This document shows positions 38,718-47,790 of a DNA stretch of 64,000 nucleotides, one piece after another. The stretch is from Streptomyces spinoverrucosus (GTDB taxonomy: Bacteria; Actinomycetota; Actinomycetes; Streptomycetales; Streptomycetaceae). A program made the position numbers and the translations under genes. Where the stretch lies: the NCBI RefSeq assembly GCF_006539505.1, contig NZ_BJND01000020.1:181599-245598 (forward strand), read 5' to 3'. Under the pieces are notes generated by a model. That model had not been told where the DNA came from, ran no database searches, and worked only from the letters and a program-made list of their open reading frames with translations. Each line of letters begins with the position of its first letter. Position 1 is the first letter of the stretch.

Positions 38718-39215
38718 TCAGTGACTCGTATGACGGCGCCGGGTCCACAGCGGCAGCGCGAACCAGCACAGCACGTACCAAAGGACGACGCCCGTGACCA
38801 GCCACGGCACGTAGGGGTCGTGGGTAGCCACGCGCAGGATCAGCAGCAGCGAGCAGACCATGGTGGCGAGCAGCAGGACCAGGCCCACCAGGGTCAGCCG
38901 GGAGGCCCAGGTCACCGCCTGCGGTTTCACCCGGCGGCCGGACACCAGGCGGTGCAGGGACACCGGTCCGATCAGGGCGCCGGTCGCTGTGGCGCCCAGG
39001 ACCACGGTCACGATGTAGATCCTCCGGTCCGTGTCCGGCAGGTCCGCGAAGGTCGGGGCGAAGACGACGGTCAGCAGGAAACCGAACAGGATCTGGACGC
39101 CCATCTGCGCGACACGGACCTCCTGGATGAGCTCGCCCCACATGCGGTCGGCTCGCTCCTCCTCGGTCTCGTCACGCCCCCTGGACCTGCGCACACTGCC
39201 TTCCGCGGTCGACAC
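38718..39215 (-). CDS. DUF6328-like small membrane protein
   Basis: A 165-aa protein: a charged N-terminus (RGRDETEEERADRMWGELIQ) followed by four hydrophobic segments (QILFGFLLTVVFAPTF, VVLGATATGALIGP, LTLVGLVLLLATMVCSLLLI, LVTGVVLWYVLCWFALPLW). The N-terminal E/R-rich segment followed by EVRVAQMGVQILFGFL is common in an actinobacterial family I recall as DUF6328. The start is GTG 39215, with GGGAGG upstream. Function unknown. Confidence 0.7.
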   Translation of the reverse strand: MSTAEGSVRRSRGRDETEEERADRMWGELIQEVRVAQMGVQILFGFLLTVVFAPTFADLPDTDRRIYIVTVVLGATATGALIGPVSLHRLVSGRRVKPQAVTWASRLTLVGLVLLLATMVCSLLLILRVATHDPYVPWLVTGVVLWYVLCWFALPLWTRRRHTSH

Positions 39216-39278
39216 GGTTCCTCCCGGTTGAGAATGACCAAAGGTTCTTCCCAACCGGGTTCCCCGTGCGCGGCGCTG

Positions 39279-40262
39279 CTACCAGCGCGTCTCGACCTGG
39301 TCCTTGATCCGCAGGTTGTACAGGTCCTGGATGGCGGTGAGCGTGGCGTCGGGCAGGGCCGGCAGCCCGGCGGCGGCCGCGTTGGCGCGGGCCTGCTGCG
39401 CGGAGCGGGCGCCAGGGATCACGGTGGTGACGCCGGGCTGCTGGATGATCCAGCGCAGGGCCAGCTGGGCCGGGGTGTACCCGTCGGGGGCGAGGGCGGC
39501 GAACTCGGCGGCGGCCTCGACGCCGGTGGCGTAGTCGACGCCGGAGAAGGTCTCGCCCACGTCGAAGGACTCGCCGTGCCGGTTGTAGGTGCGGTGGTCG
39601 TTCTCCGGGAAGACCGTGTCCTTGGTGTACTTGCCGGACAGCAGGCCCGACGCCAGCGGCACCCGGGCGATGATGCCGACGCCGGACTCCCGGGCGGCGG
39701 GCAGCACCTCGCGCAGCGGCTTCATCCGGAACGGGTTGAGGATGATCTGCACGCTCGCCACGTTCGGCCGGGCGATCGCGGTGAGCGCCTCGGCACAGGT
39801 CTCCACGCTGACGCCGTACGCGGCGATGCGCTCCTCCTCGACCAGGGTGTCCAGGGCGTCGAAGACCTCGTCGGAGGAGTAGACGGGCGTGGGCGGGCAG
39901 TGCAGCTGCACGAGGTCGATGCGGTCGACGCCGAGGTTGCGGCGGGACCGGTCGTTCCAGGCGCGGAAGTTGTCCAGGACGTAGTTCCCGGGGATCTGCT
40001 CGACCCGGCGGCCCATCTTGGTCGCGACCAGCACATGCAGGTCCGGCCGGCTGCTGATGAACGTGGCGATGGTCTGTTCGCTGCGCCCGTCGCCGTAGAC
40101 GTCGGCGGTGTCGAAGAAGGTCACCCCCGACTCGGCCGCCGCCTCCAGCACCGTGAGGGCTTCCTTCTCGTCGACGTCTCCCCAGTCGGCGCCCAGTTGC
40201 CAGGTGCCGAGACCGACGACCGACGCATGCTGACCCGACCTGCCGAATTCACGCTCTTCCAT
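39279..40262 (-). CDS. Aldo/keto reductase
   Basis: About 327-aa NADPH-dependent oxidoreductase with the AKR catalytic tetrad: Asp and Tyr in FFDTADVYGDG, Lys in VATKMG, His in LVQLHCPP. The C-terminal NADP-binding stretch TVIPGARSAQQARANAAAAG is also present. It resembles general stress or YajO-like AKRs acting on small aldehydes or ketones; the substrate is unknown. I chose ATG 40262 (MEEREFGRSG), where family members begin; an in-frame start at 40286 would add eight residues. Confidence 0.88.
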   Translation of the reverse strand: MEEREFGRSGQHASVVGLGTWQLGADWGDVDEKEALTVLEAAAESGVTFFDTADVYGDGRSEQTIATFISSRPDLHVLVATKMGRRVEQIPGNYVLDNFRAWNDRSRRNLGVDRIDLVQLHCPPTPVYSSDEVFDALDTLVEEERIAAYGVSVETCAEALTAIARPNVASVQIILNPFRMKPLREVLPAARESGVGIIARVPLASGLLSGKYTKDTVFPENDHRTYNRHGESFDVGETFSGVDYATGVEAAAEFAALAPDGYTPAQLALRWIIQQPGVTTVIPGARSAQQARANAAAAGLPALPDATLTAIQDLYNLRIKDQVETRW

Positions 40263-40585
40263 GGACGTCAGTCTGTCATCTGCCACCGGCGTGCGTTCGC
40301 GTCAGTTTCACCGAGTGAGCCAGGCCACTGTGGCGACGGCGATCGGCGAAGGAATGCCGGAGAGATCGCTCCCAGGGGAAGGAATTCCCCCTTCCGGGGT
40401 CTGCCGGACAGGCACGCCGACAAGATCATCTTGGTTCAACCTTGCACGACATGTGGGCACTTGTCCGGATCGGAGCCAACCATGCGCGGGTGATTTCTTC
40501 CGCCTTCCATCGGACCGATAGGCATGCGGGGTCGCCAATCGAACGACCTGCCGAAAGCAGCGTCCCCTGACCCCTGGAGGTCCGC
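40263..40585. other. Divergent intergenic region between aldo/keto reductase and melC1 (about 320 bp)
   Basis: No gene is recognised. It contains a GGGGAAGGAATTCCCCC palindromic stretch near 40376 and an AT-richer stretch near 40425-40440. The melC1 Shine-Dalgarno (GGAGG) closes the gap on the right. Confidence 0.4.
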
Positions 40586-40993
40586 ATGCCGGAACTCAGC
40601 CGTCGCCGCGCGCTCACCGCCGCGGCCGCCCTCGCCGCGACCGCCGGCGCCACCTCTGTCGTCGCCTCGGGCGCGGCGGCCGACGCCAACGCCGCTCCCG
40701 CCCAGGACCCGACCGGGCACGACCACGGCCACGCCTCCCCCGCACCCTTCGACGAGGTCTACAAGGGCCGCCGGATACAGGGCCGACCCGTCGCCGGGGG
40801 CGGTCACCAGCATCACGGCGGCGGCTATGCCGTGTTCGTCGACGGCGCCGAGCTGCACGTGATGCGGAACGCCGACGGCACCTGGATCAGCGTGGTCAGC
40901 CACTACGACCCGGTGCCCACCCCGCGTGCCGCCGCGCGCGCCGCCGTCGACGAGCTGCAGGGCGCCGAGCTCGTCCCGTTCCCCGCCAACTGA
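40586..40993 (+). CDS. melC1: Tyrosinase cofactor/copper chaperone MelC1
   Basis: A 135-aa exported helper protein that delivers copper to the apo-tyrosinase and carries it through the Tat pathway. The signal has a twin-arginine start ([19 protein letters not shown]). The mature part has the conserved His-rich segment [17 protein letters not shown] and the MelC1 C-terminal region [25 protein letters not shown] lies a few bases before ATG 40586. melC2 starts 31 bp downstream, forming the standard melanin operon. Confidence 0.95.
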   Translation: MPELSRRRALTAAAALAATAGATSVVASGAAADANAAPAQDPTGHDHGHASPAPFDEVYKGRRIQGRPVAGGGHQHHGGGYAVFVDGAELHVMRNADGTWISVVSHYDPVPTPRAAARAAVDELQGAELVPFPAN

Positions 40994-41024
40994 CCTCTCC
41001 CGCACCACACTTGGAGCACCGCAC

Positions 41025-41852
41025 ATGACCGTCCGCAAGAACCAGGCGACCCTGACCACCGACGAGAAGCGGCGTTTCGTCGCAGCACTCCTGGAGCTCA
41101 AGCGCAGTGGCCGTTACGACGAGTTCGTCACGACGCACAACGCCTTCATCCTCGGTGACACCGACAACGGCGAACGCACCGGGCACCGTTCACCGTCGTT
41201 CCTGCCCTGGCATCGCAGATTCCTGCTGGAGTTCGAACGGGCGTTGCAGTCGGTGGACGCGTCGGTGACGCTGCCGTACTGGGACTGGACCGCCGATCGC
41301 TCCGTGCGGTCCTCGCTGTGGGGGCCGGACTTCCTCGGCGGCAACGGGCGGGCCCGTGACGGGCGCGTGGGGGACGGGCCGTTCTCCGCGGCGAGCGGCG
41401 ACTGGCCGATCAACGTGCGGGTCGACGGGCGGACGTTCCTGCGCCGGTCGCTGGGCAGCGCCGTGCGGGAGCTGCCGACGCGGGCCGAGGTGGACTCCGT
41501 GCTCGCCATGGCGACGTACGACATGGCGCCGTGGAACAGCGCCTCGGAGGGCTTCCGCAACCATCTGGAGGGCTGGCGCGGGGTCAATCTGCACAACCGG
41601 GTGCACGTTTGGGTCGGCGGCCAGATGGCCACCGGTGTCTCCCCCAACGATCCGGTGTTCTGGCTGCACCACGCCTTCATCGACAAGCTGTGGGCCGAGT
41701 GGCAGCGCCGGCATCCGGGATCCGGCTATGTCCCGGCGGCGGGGACGCCGAACGTGGTCGACCTGAACGAGCCGATGAAGCCGTGGAACGACGTGACCCC
41801 GGCGGACCTGCTGGACCACACCGCCCACTACACGTTCGACACGGACGCCTAG
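41025..41852 (+). CDS. melC2: Tyrosinase MelC2
   Basis: A 275-aa type-3 copper monophenol oxidase that makes melanin precursors from tyrosine. All copper-ligand motifs are visible: CuA histidines in TTHNAFI and in TGHRSPSFLPWHRRFLLEFE; CuB histidines in NLHNRVHVW and FWLHHAFIDKLW. It has no signal peptide, as expected, because MelC1 carries it to the Tat system. The start is ATG 41025, with GGAG upstream. It ends eight bases before the convergent amidase gene. Confidence 0.96.
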   Translation: MTVRKNQATLTTDEKRRFVAALLELKRSGRYDEFVTTHNAFILGDTDNGERTGHRSPSFLPWHRRFLLEFERALQSVDASVTLPYWDWTADRSVRSSLWGPDFLGGNGRARDGRVGDGPFSAASGDWPINVRVDGRTFLRRSLGSAVRELPTRAEVDSVLAMATYDMAPWNSASEGFRNHLEGWRGVNLHNRVHVWVGGQMATGVSPNDPVFWLHHAFIDKLWAEWQRRHPGSGYVPAAGTPNVVDLNEPMKPWNDVTPADLLDHTAHYTFDTDA

Positions 41853-41859
41853 GGCCGTG

Positions 41860-43845
41860 TCACCGACGCGGGCGTGACGGTGCTCCTGCCGCGCCGGGTG
41901 AGTCCACCACGTCCACGTCGCTCGCGCGGACGTATGCGAGCCGGTGGCCGAACTGGATCTCGTAGAACTCCTCTTCGCCCTTCACCACACGGAACGTGCC
42001 GTCGGAGCCCGACTTGTCGACGTAGGAACCGGCGACCCGGTCCTGTGTCACATAGCGCTGGCCCGCGAGGAGGCTGTACGGGAGCGGCGATTCGGCCTTC
42101 ACGGGCACATCGTCCGGATAGGCGTCCGCCTCCGGGAGGGCACGCCCGTACACCGGGATCTCGCTCAGACCGTCCTTCGGGGTCACCATCCGGCCGGTCG
42201 TGGCAACGGCCGTCGGGCGTACCTTGGGGTTCTTGAACCAGGCCTTGCGGCCCTGGTACCAGATCGCCGTCCAGTCGCCGCTGCGGCCGGCGACCGCGAA
42301 GATCTGGCCGGCGGAGACTCTCGACCCGAGGTCGTTGACGTCCTCCGTGGAGGGATCGCCGCCCGGGCGGCGGCCGGGGTCCTGGATCAGCGGGGCGTCG
42401 TCGCGTGGCTCGGTGTGCAGGCGGACGGCGCTGGAGCCGTGCGGCGCACACGCCACACCGCTGGTCTTGCATCCGGTGAACAGCGGCTTGTGGGTGGTGT
42501 AGTCGGGCAGCATCATCACCATGTCGCTGTCCCGTCCGGCCTTGCCGCGCAGCGGCGCGCCGAGCAGGTCGAAGTAGTGCTGCCAGTCCCAGAAGGGGCC
42601 GGGGTCGTCGTGCATGTGGGGGATGGTCACGCCCATCGGGGACGGCACGTTGTCGTGGCCGAAGATGTGCTGCCGGTCGAGCGGGATGTCGTACTTCTCG
42701 GCCAGGTAGCGCACCAGGCGGGCCGAGGCCTGGTACATCTGCTCGGTGTACCAGGTCTCGGGCTGGGTGAGGACCCCTTCGTGCTCGATGCCGATCGAGC
42801 GGGCGTTGATGTACTGGCTGCCGGAGTGCCGGGCCGCGTCCTTCGTCTTGACGTGCTGGGTGACGTGGCCGTCGCTGGAGCGGATCGAGTAGTGCCAGGA
42901 CACCTCGTACGGGTCCTCGACCGTCTTGAACATGGACGGCAGGGGCCCCTCGGTGTCGTGGATGACGATGTACTCGATCTTCTGGTCGTTGGGCCGGTCG
43001 GCCGGGTCGTAGTTGCCGTATTCGCCGTCACCGATCTCGACGTACGGAGCTCTGAGCCAGGAGCAGGACAGCTCCGGCGGGCACTCGATGTCCTTCGGCT
43101 GCCGGGGATTGTTCGGATGGGGCCGTACGCCGGGGCTGGCGGGGAGGGTGATGTGCTGCCCCGTATCGGTGGTGCGGTGGGCGCCGCGCCGGATCACGGT
43201 GAAGACGTCGTGCGCGTACGTGTTCGCCGAGACGGTGTCGCTCATGCCCGGGAAACGCGCCACCGCCTCCCACCAGTCGGCGGGGTCGGGGCTGAGCGGC
43301 TTGCCGAGCTCGCGTTGGATCGCCGCGAGGAGTGCCGCGCCGCCGCGCACGTTGGCGGCGGGGTCCGTTCGCAGCTGCTCGACCGGGACCCCGATGAGGC
43401 GGGCGGCGCGCTGCAGGTCGGCCGGCTGCGCGGAGCGGGTGCCCCGGGAGTTCCCCGTGTGTTTCGAGGTCTGCGGGCCCGCGAGAGCACCCCCACCGGG
43501 CAGCATCCCCTGGGCGTAGGGCACGTCCACCAGGTGCATCGGCCCGTAGCCGCCGACGACGCTCGGCGCTCCCCGATGGGAGTCCCATCGCGACTGCTGG
43601 TAGGACACGCCCATGAGCACGTTGCGCGGCACGCCGTACTCGGCGGCGGCGGCCGTGAAGACGTCCTGCAGACGCCGCTCGTCCGCCGCGGCGCTCCCGA
43701 CCCCCGGATCCTTGTCGGCGGGTGGCAGGCTCAGCAGCGTGACCAGCAGCGGGACCTGGAGCGCCACTGACGCGGCCACGCAGACGACCCGGCGGCGGCG
43801 CCGGCGTACGGCGTCGGGGACACGGGGGGCGGCGGGTTCTGTCAT
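41860..43845 (-). CDS. Secreted N-acetylmuramoyl-L-alanine amidase with N-terminal lysozyme-like domain
   Basis: A 661-aa exported cell-wall hydrolase. An Arg-rich start and hydrophobic segment (VCVAASVALQVPLLVTLLSL) act as a signal or anchor. A lysozyme-like/transglycosylase-type domain follows (YGVPRNVLMGVSYQQSRW, residues about 70-200). The amidase_2 domain covers about 265-420, with zinc-site segments IEYIVIHDTEGPL, SIGIEHEG and HIFGHDNVPSP. The last 150 residues look like SH3-type wall-binding modules (SGDWTAIWYQGRKAWFKNPK, FYEIQFGHRLAYVRASDVD). The start is ATG 43845, eight bases after GGAGG; upstream in-frame codons lack a signal sequence. It is codirectional with the metallopeptidase gene upstream across a 227-bp gap. 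Confidence 0.9.
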   Translation of the reverse strand: MTEPAAPRVPDAVRRRRRRVVCVAASVALQVPLLVTLLSLPPADKDPGVGSAAADERRLQDVFTAAAAEYGVPRNVLMGVSYQQSRWDSHRGAPSVVGGYGPMHLVDVPYAQGMLPGGGALAGPQTSKHTGNSRGTRSAQPADLQRAARLIGVPVEQLRTDPAANVRGGAALLAAIQRELGKPLSPDPADWWEAVARFPGMSDTVSANTYAHDVFTVIRRGAHRTTDTGQHITLPASPGVRPHPNNPRQPKDIECPPELSCSWLRAPYVEIGDGEYGNYDPADRPNDQKIEYIVIHDTEGPLPSMFKTVEDPYEVSWHYSIRSSDGHVTQHVKTKDAARHSGSQYINARSIGIEHEGVLTQPETWYTEQMYQASARLVRYLAEKYDIPLDRQHIFGHDNVPSPMGVTIPHMHDDPGPFWDWQHYFDLLGAPLRGKAGRDSDMVMMLPDYTTHKPLFTGCKTSGVACAPHGSSAVRLHTEPRDDAPLIQDPGRRPGGDPSTEDVNDLGSRVSAGQIFAVAGRSGDWTAIWYQGRKAWFKNPKVRPTAVATTGRMVTPKDGLSEIPVYGRALPEADAYPDDVPVKAESPLPYSLLAGQRYVTQDRVAGSYVDKSGSDGTFRVVKGEEEFYEIQFGHRLAYVRASDVDVVDSPGAAGAPSRPRR

Positions 43846-44072
43846 AGCAAAGGCCTCCGGCGATGCTCGGCGCAACCACGACGGCGGAGTCGCTCTCCAC
43901 GTCACCCCTCGTACGCTTCCGTGCCCGCAGCGCCACGTCGCGCCAAGCGTCACCGGGCTGGACCAGCCGCCCGCCACAGGCCACCCGGTCAGCGGCAGTA
44001 CCTCCGCCCGGGCGGGAGTCGCCCCAGGACCCCGTACCGACGGGTACGGTCCGGGACTTGCCGCATGCCCGC

Positions 44073-45644
44073 TCAGTCCTGAACCGGGTCCACCTCCCAG
44101 TCGGGATGCCCCGGCATGGGCGGGGTCCGCTCCCCGTACAGCCACGGCGTCAGGAACGGCGTCAGGTCCTCACCCGCCACGTCGGACGCGAGGGCGATGA
44201 AGTCGCGGGTGCCGGCGACCCGGCCCCGGTACTTCGTCACCCAGGACCGCTCGATCCGGTCGAACGTCTCTTCGCCGACCTTCTCCCTCAGGGCGTAGAG
44301 CACCAGCGCCGAGCCGTCGTACCGCATCACCTTGAACAGGGTCGGCTCGGTGGGTTCGGCGGGCGCCCCGGCGTCGTGCCGCCACCGGTCGTGCTGCTCG
44401 TAGGCCGCCCGCATCGCGTCCTCGATGGCGACGCCGCCGTGTTCGTCGGAGTAGAGACGTTCGTAGAAGCGGGCGTGTCCCTCGCTCAGCCACAGGTCGG
44501 ACCATCGCCGGATGGCGACGCTGTTACCGGTCCACTGGTGCGCCAGCTCGTGCACGAGGTCGCGTTCGGCGTCGACCCGGTCACCCAGCAGCGCGGCCCT
44601 CGGCACCACGGACAGCGCCTGTGTCTCCAGCGCCACCGGCAGGTCGGTGTCCCCGACCAGTACGCCGTAGCGGCGGAAGGGGTACGGGCCGAGCCGCCGT
44701 TCCAGCCAGGTCAGGTGCTCGGAGGTGCGGGAGCGGTGGTCCTCGGTGTCGGCGACCAGGTCCTCGGGGACCACGTCGCGGACCGGCAGCCCGCGCGGGC
44801 CGGTGCTGTCGACGAACGTGAACTTCCCGATCGCCAGCTGGATCAGCTGGGCCGCGACCGGGTGCTCGGAGTCGTACGTCCACCGGACCCGTCCGTCGGG
44901 TCGCCGGACGCGCTCGACGAGCCGCCCGTTGGCCACCGCGCTGAGGCCCGGCGGGGTGGTGATGCGGAAGGTGATGGGCGCCCGGAGGCTGGGGTGGTCG
45001 TTCACCGGGAAGATCATCTTGGCGCCGTTGGGCTGCGCACACACCACGGTGCCGTCGGACGTGGGCACCCAGCCGTACGTCCGGATCGCGTCGTCGCGCT
45101 GCCGTTGCTGGGTCGGATCGGCCGTGTAGGCGACCCGCACGGTGAAGGGGTTGCCTTTGGGGATCGGCCTCGCGGGCGTGACGAGGAGTTCGTCGCCGTC
45201 ACGTTCGGCGGTCGCCGGTGCGCCGTCGACGGTGACCGTGTGCAGCGTGTTGCCCGCGAAGTCGAGGTTGAAGCGGGACAGCGCCTGTGTGGCGGTGGCG
45301 CTGATGGTGGCGCGGGCGGCGAAGGGCGTGCGCGGGGCGCGCCAGTCGAAGGCGAGCGTGTAACGGCGGACCGTGTAGCCGCCGTTGCCGTCGTGCGGCA
45401 GGAGCGGGTCGCCGATACCCGGGGCGCCGGGCGACGGGGCCGGGCCGGACGGGGCGACGGACGGGCCGGGAGCAGGGGCGGGGCCGGGATGTGCGGTGGG
45501 CCCGTGAGTCCCGAAGGTGAGCGTGCCGGTGAGTACGGCGGCTCCGGTGATGCCGACGGCGGCGGTAAGAGCGAGAGCGAGGACGAGGGCCCTGCGGCGG
45601 GGGCGCTGCTTCCTGTCTCGGCGGCCGGCAGTCGGGATCTTCAT
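44073..45644 (-). CDS. Exported M1-family (gluzincin) metallopeptidase
   Basis: A 523-aa protein with an Arg-rich N-terminus and one membrane segment (ALVLALALTAAVGITGAAVL), a Pro-rich spacer, an M1 N-terminal beta domain, and the zinc site HELAHQWTG followed after 18 residues by Glu in LSEGHARFYE, the HExxH-x18-E signature. The exopeptidase GAMEN motif expected before it is not intact; the corresponding place reads PVALETQALS. A tyrosine from the C-terminal helix region (MRYDGSALVLYAL) fits the catalytic Tyr. The start is ATG 45644, directly before the signal anchor; Shine-Dalgarno weak. Substrate unknown. Confidence 0.87.
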   Translation of the reverse strand: MKIPTAGRRDRKQRPRRRALVLALALTAAVGITGAAVLTGTLTFGTHGPTAHPGPAPAPGPSVAPSGPAPSPGAPGIGDPLLPHDGNGGYTVRRYTLAFDWRAPRTPFAARATISATATQALSRFNLDFAGNTLHTVTVDGAPATAERDGDELLVTPARPIPKGNPFTVRVAYTADPTQQRQRDDAIRTYGWVPTSDGTVVCAQPNGAKMIFPVNDHPSLRAPITFRITTPPGLSAVANGRLVERVRRPDGRVRWTYDSEHPVAAQLIQLAIGKFTFVDSTGPRGLPVRDVVPEDLVADTEDHRSRTSEHLTWLERRLGPYPFRRYGVLVGDTDLPVALETQALSVVPRAALLGDRVDAERDLVHELAHQWTGNSVAIRRWSDLWLSEGHARFYERLYSDEHGGVAIEDAMRAAYEQHDRWRHDAGAPAEPTEPTLFKVMRYDGSALVLYALREKVGEETFDRIERSWVTKYRGRVAGTRDFIALASDVAGEDLTPFLTPWLYGERTPPMPGHPDWEVDPVQD

Positions 45645-46142
45645 GGGCGCACTATGCCAGCAAGATGTCCGCAAATCGGCTTATATGCGCGCCGCTTCCA
45701 TCCGTGCGGGCTAGCGGTCCACCGGAAAAGGTTGCAGGGCCCCACAGTGATATCCATCACGCGCCCCTCGGACGTCAACGTGGCTCGGTAGTACATAGCG
45801 CCCGGGCGATATAGCCCGACTTTGCACCTGGAACCAGACAAACGGCCTGCCTGACCCGGCGACACGGGTCCTGCGTACCTCCTCCACGCCACTCACCCGG
45901 CGCACGCGAACCGTTGAGGGGGCGTCAGGCGCCGCCACGGCTGCGGCGAGCCGGATGTGCACACCCACGCGCCCGGTTCAAGGGCCTTCGGCGCTACGAG
46001 GCCGGGTAGTAGTGGTCCTCGTTGCCCCCTACTCATCCCGGTCTTAACAATGACGGCCCCAGAACGCGTCACCGCAGGTCAGGCGCGGCATCCATGCCGT
46101 GCCGACCGCCGGAGGCGACCCGCCACGACCGAGCGAGGTCCC
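45645..46142. other. Divergent intergenic region (498 bp) without recognised genes
   Basis: Between the metallopeptidase and the CAP-domain gene. The stretch contains several GC-rich hairpin-capable segments (for example around 45805-45825 and 45920-45950). A structured leader for the CAP-domain gene is possible, but I could not match it to a known riboswitch class. Confidence 0.35.
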
Positions 46143-46817
46143 ATGAGGAAGCACCGCAGGAAGACGCGCCACCGGCACATAGCCGTCGCTGCCGTCGCCC
46201 TCACTGCGCTGGCAGTACCGTCCGCCGCCATGGCCTGTCTGAACGACGGGGGCGCCGAGGCCGCCGAGGCCACCGCTCCCTACAACCGGTGGGACCGGTG
46301 GCAGAACTGGATGAACGCATCCGATTCGCAGCAAACCACCGTTTCACCGCAAACCACCGCCCCGGACGCGCCGGCAGCCCCGCAGAGCAGCACGCCCACG
46401 GCCACCTCGCCGAGCACCTCCGACGCGCCGGCCGCGGCATCCAGTGCCGTACAGCGCGTCGTGACCCTGGTGAACAGCGAGCGCGGCAAGGCCGGTTGCG
46501 CCCCCGTGAAGCTGAACGCCCAGCTCACGAAGGCCGCCCAGGATCACAGCGCCGACATGGCGAGCCACCGCACCATGTCGCACACGGGCTCCGACGGTTC
46601 GAATCCGGGCGACCGGATCACGAAGGCCGGGTACGCCTGGAGCACGTACGGCGAGAACGTCGCATACGGATACAGCTCGCCCGAGCAGGTCATGGCGGGC
46701 TGGATGTCCAGCCCCGGCCACAAGCGCAACATTCTGAACTGCGCCTTCAAGGAGATAGGCGTCGGCCTGGCGCAGCCCGGCAACTACTGGACGCAGGACT
46801 TCGGCACCGCTCGCTGA
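46143..46817 (+). CDS. Secreted CAP/SCP-domain protein
   Basis: A 224-aa exported protein. The signal peptide has a basic start (RKHRRKTRHRH), a hydrophobic core and a PSAAMA-C cleavage region. A linker rich in Thr, Ala, Pro and Ser follows. The C-terminal 125 residues are a CAP domain: VVTLVNSERGKAGCAPVKLN, DHSADMASHRTMSHTG, GENVAYGY and MSSPGHKRNILN, with the usual His/Glu cavity residues. CAP proteins of this type (YkwD-like) are common in Streptomyces, with unclear activity. I chose ATG 46143 because it opens the signal peptide; longer in-frame ATGs exist. A strong terminator follows. Confidence 0.88.
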   Translation: MRKHRRKTRHRHIAVAAVALTALAVPSAAMACLNDGGAEAAEATAPYNRWDRWQNWMNASDSQQTTVSPQTTAPDAPAAPQSSTPTATSPSTSDAPAAASSAVQRVVTLVNSERGKAGCAPVKLNAQLTKAAQDHSADMASHRTMSHTGSDGSNPGDRITKAGYAWSTYGENVAYGYSSPEQVMAGWMSSPGHKRNILNCAFKEIGVGLAQPGNYWTQDFGTAR

Positions 46818-46833
46818 AACATCGACGCACCAC

Positions 46834-46872
46834 CCACTGCCGCCCCGGGACTGGTCACCGGGGCGGCAGTGG
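46834..46872. terminator. Perfect 15-bp hairpin terminator
   Basis: Arms CCACTGCCGCCCCGG and CCGGGGCGGCAGTGG with a 9-base loop, 17 bases after the CAP-domain gene stop. Confidence 0.88.
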
Positions 46873-47274
46873 CATGAGAACCACCCGCTGTACCGATACG
46901 GACACTGACCGCATGTCAGGCCGCCGGTAATGCAGGCCAATACGACCATTTGCACGGCTATGCAGTCAATTTCAACGATTTTTGAAATCGGCCTGTTTCA
47001 AGATGCCGCGTCTGGGGTGCGCGACTAACGTCTAGTGATGAAAGCCGCAAACCGGGGCACGCCCCGGCCGGCAAGGTTCCTGCACAGCGAGGACCGCGAC
47101 CGTAGCTCGCCCGCGTGACACAGCGCGGCTGACAAAAGGCGTCGGCGGCCGAGAGGTGCTTCTCCATTCTTGCGGCGACGCCCATGACCGCGCCGCTCGC
47201 TTCACCAGTTGCGGCCGCGGCCATCCATCTCGTGCGTGGGAGCTGCGCGAGACGATGGAAGGAAAGGTAAAACC
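46873..47274. other. Long leader/intergenic region before the His/Gly-rich protein gene (about 400 bp)
   Basis: The left part (46930-47010) is unusually AT-rich, with the small palindrome GATTTTTGAAATC. The sequence GTTTC, 14 bases, then GGGGTG near 46998 loosely resembles a SigB-type promoter. The remainder (47040-47270) is GC-rich and could form an untranslated leader. No RNA family is recognised. Confidence 0.35.
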
Positions 47275-47688
47275 ATGCGATCACTTCGCGCGAGGCGTCT
47301 CATCGCGGCGTCTGCCACCACAGTCCTGATGGCCGGCGGCGCGGCGATCGGCACAGCGGGCACGGCTTCGGCCGGTGTCCAGGGCCATGACCACAACTAC
47401 AACAAGTCATACGACGACCATCGCGGCTCGTGGGACGATGACGACGACCATGACGGTCGGGGCCACAACGGTCACGACGGTCGGGGCGGCAACGGCCACG
47501 ACAACGGTCACGATGGTCGGGGCGGCAACGGCCACGGCAACGGTCACGGCGGCAACGGCGGCCACGGCAACGGTGGCGGTCACGGTGGCGGTCACGGCGG
47601 CGGTGGCGGTCACGGCGGCGGTGGCGGTCACGGCGGCGGCGGCGGTGGCGGTCACGGCGGCGGTGGCGGTGGCGGTGGTGGCCACTGA
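47275..47688 (+). CDS. Secreted His/Gly-rich low-complexity protein
   Basis: A 137-aa exported protein. The signal peptide (LIAASATTVLMAGGAAIG, cleavage near TASA-GV) is followed by a short Asp/His segment (DDDDDHDGRGHNGHDGRGG), and then the last 75 residues are almost only Gly, His and Asn in GGH/GGGGH units. About 25 histidines in the mature chain suggest metal binding or a sticky, flexible wall or matrix component. The start is ATG 47275, with GGAAAGG upstream. The region between CAP gene and this start is long, suggesting separate regulation. No homologous enzyme fold is visible. Confidence 0.8.
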   Translation: MRSLRARRLIAASATTVLMAGGAAIGTAGTASAGVQGHDHNYNKSYDDHRGSWDDDDDHDGRGHNGHDGRGGNGHDNGHDGRGGNGHGNGHGGNGGHGNGGGHGGGHGGGGGHGGGGGHGGGGGGGHGGGGGGGGGH

Positions 47689-47790
47689 CAGTCGCGGCGA
47701 TGCCGACGCGATGCGCGACTCCCACCCGGGAGCCGCGCATTGCTGCGTTCCGGGGTCAGGAGGTGACGGTGCGCCCGGCTCCGGCTCCGG

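Noticed and set aside
46890..47274. Riboswitch (c-di-AMP or similar) before the His/Gly-rich protein
   Set aside because: The leader is long and structured-looking, but I could not find the conserved core of any class I know.
47407..47685. Antisense Ala/Thr/Val-rich frame opposite the Gly/His tail
   Set aside because: Simple complement of the GGC/CAC repeat; no start signal and no signal peptide.
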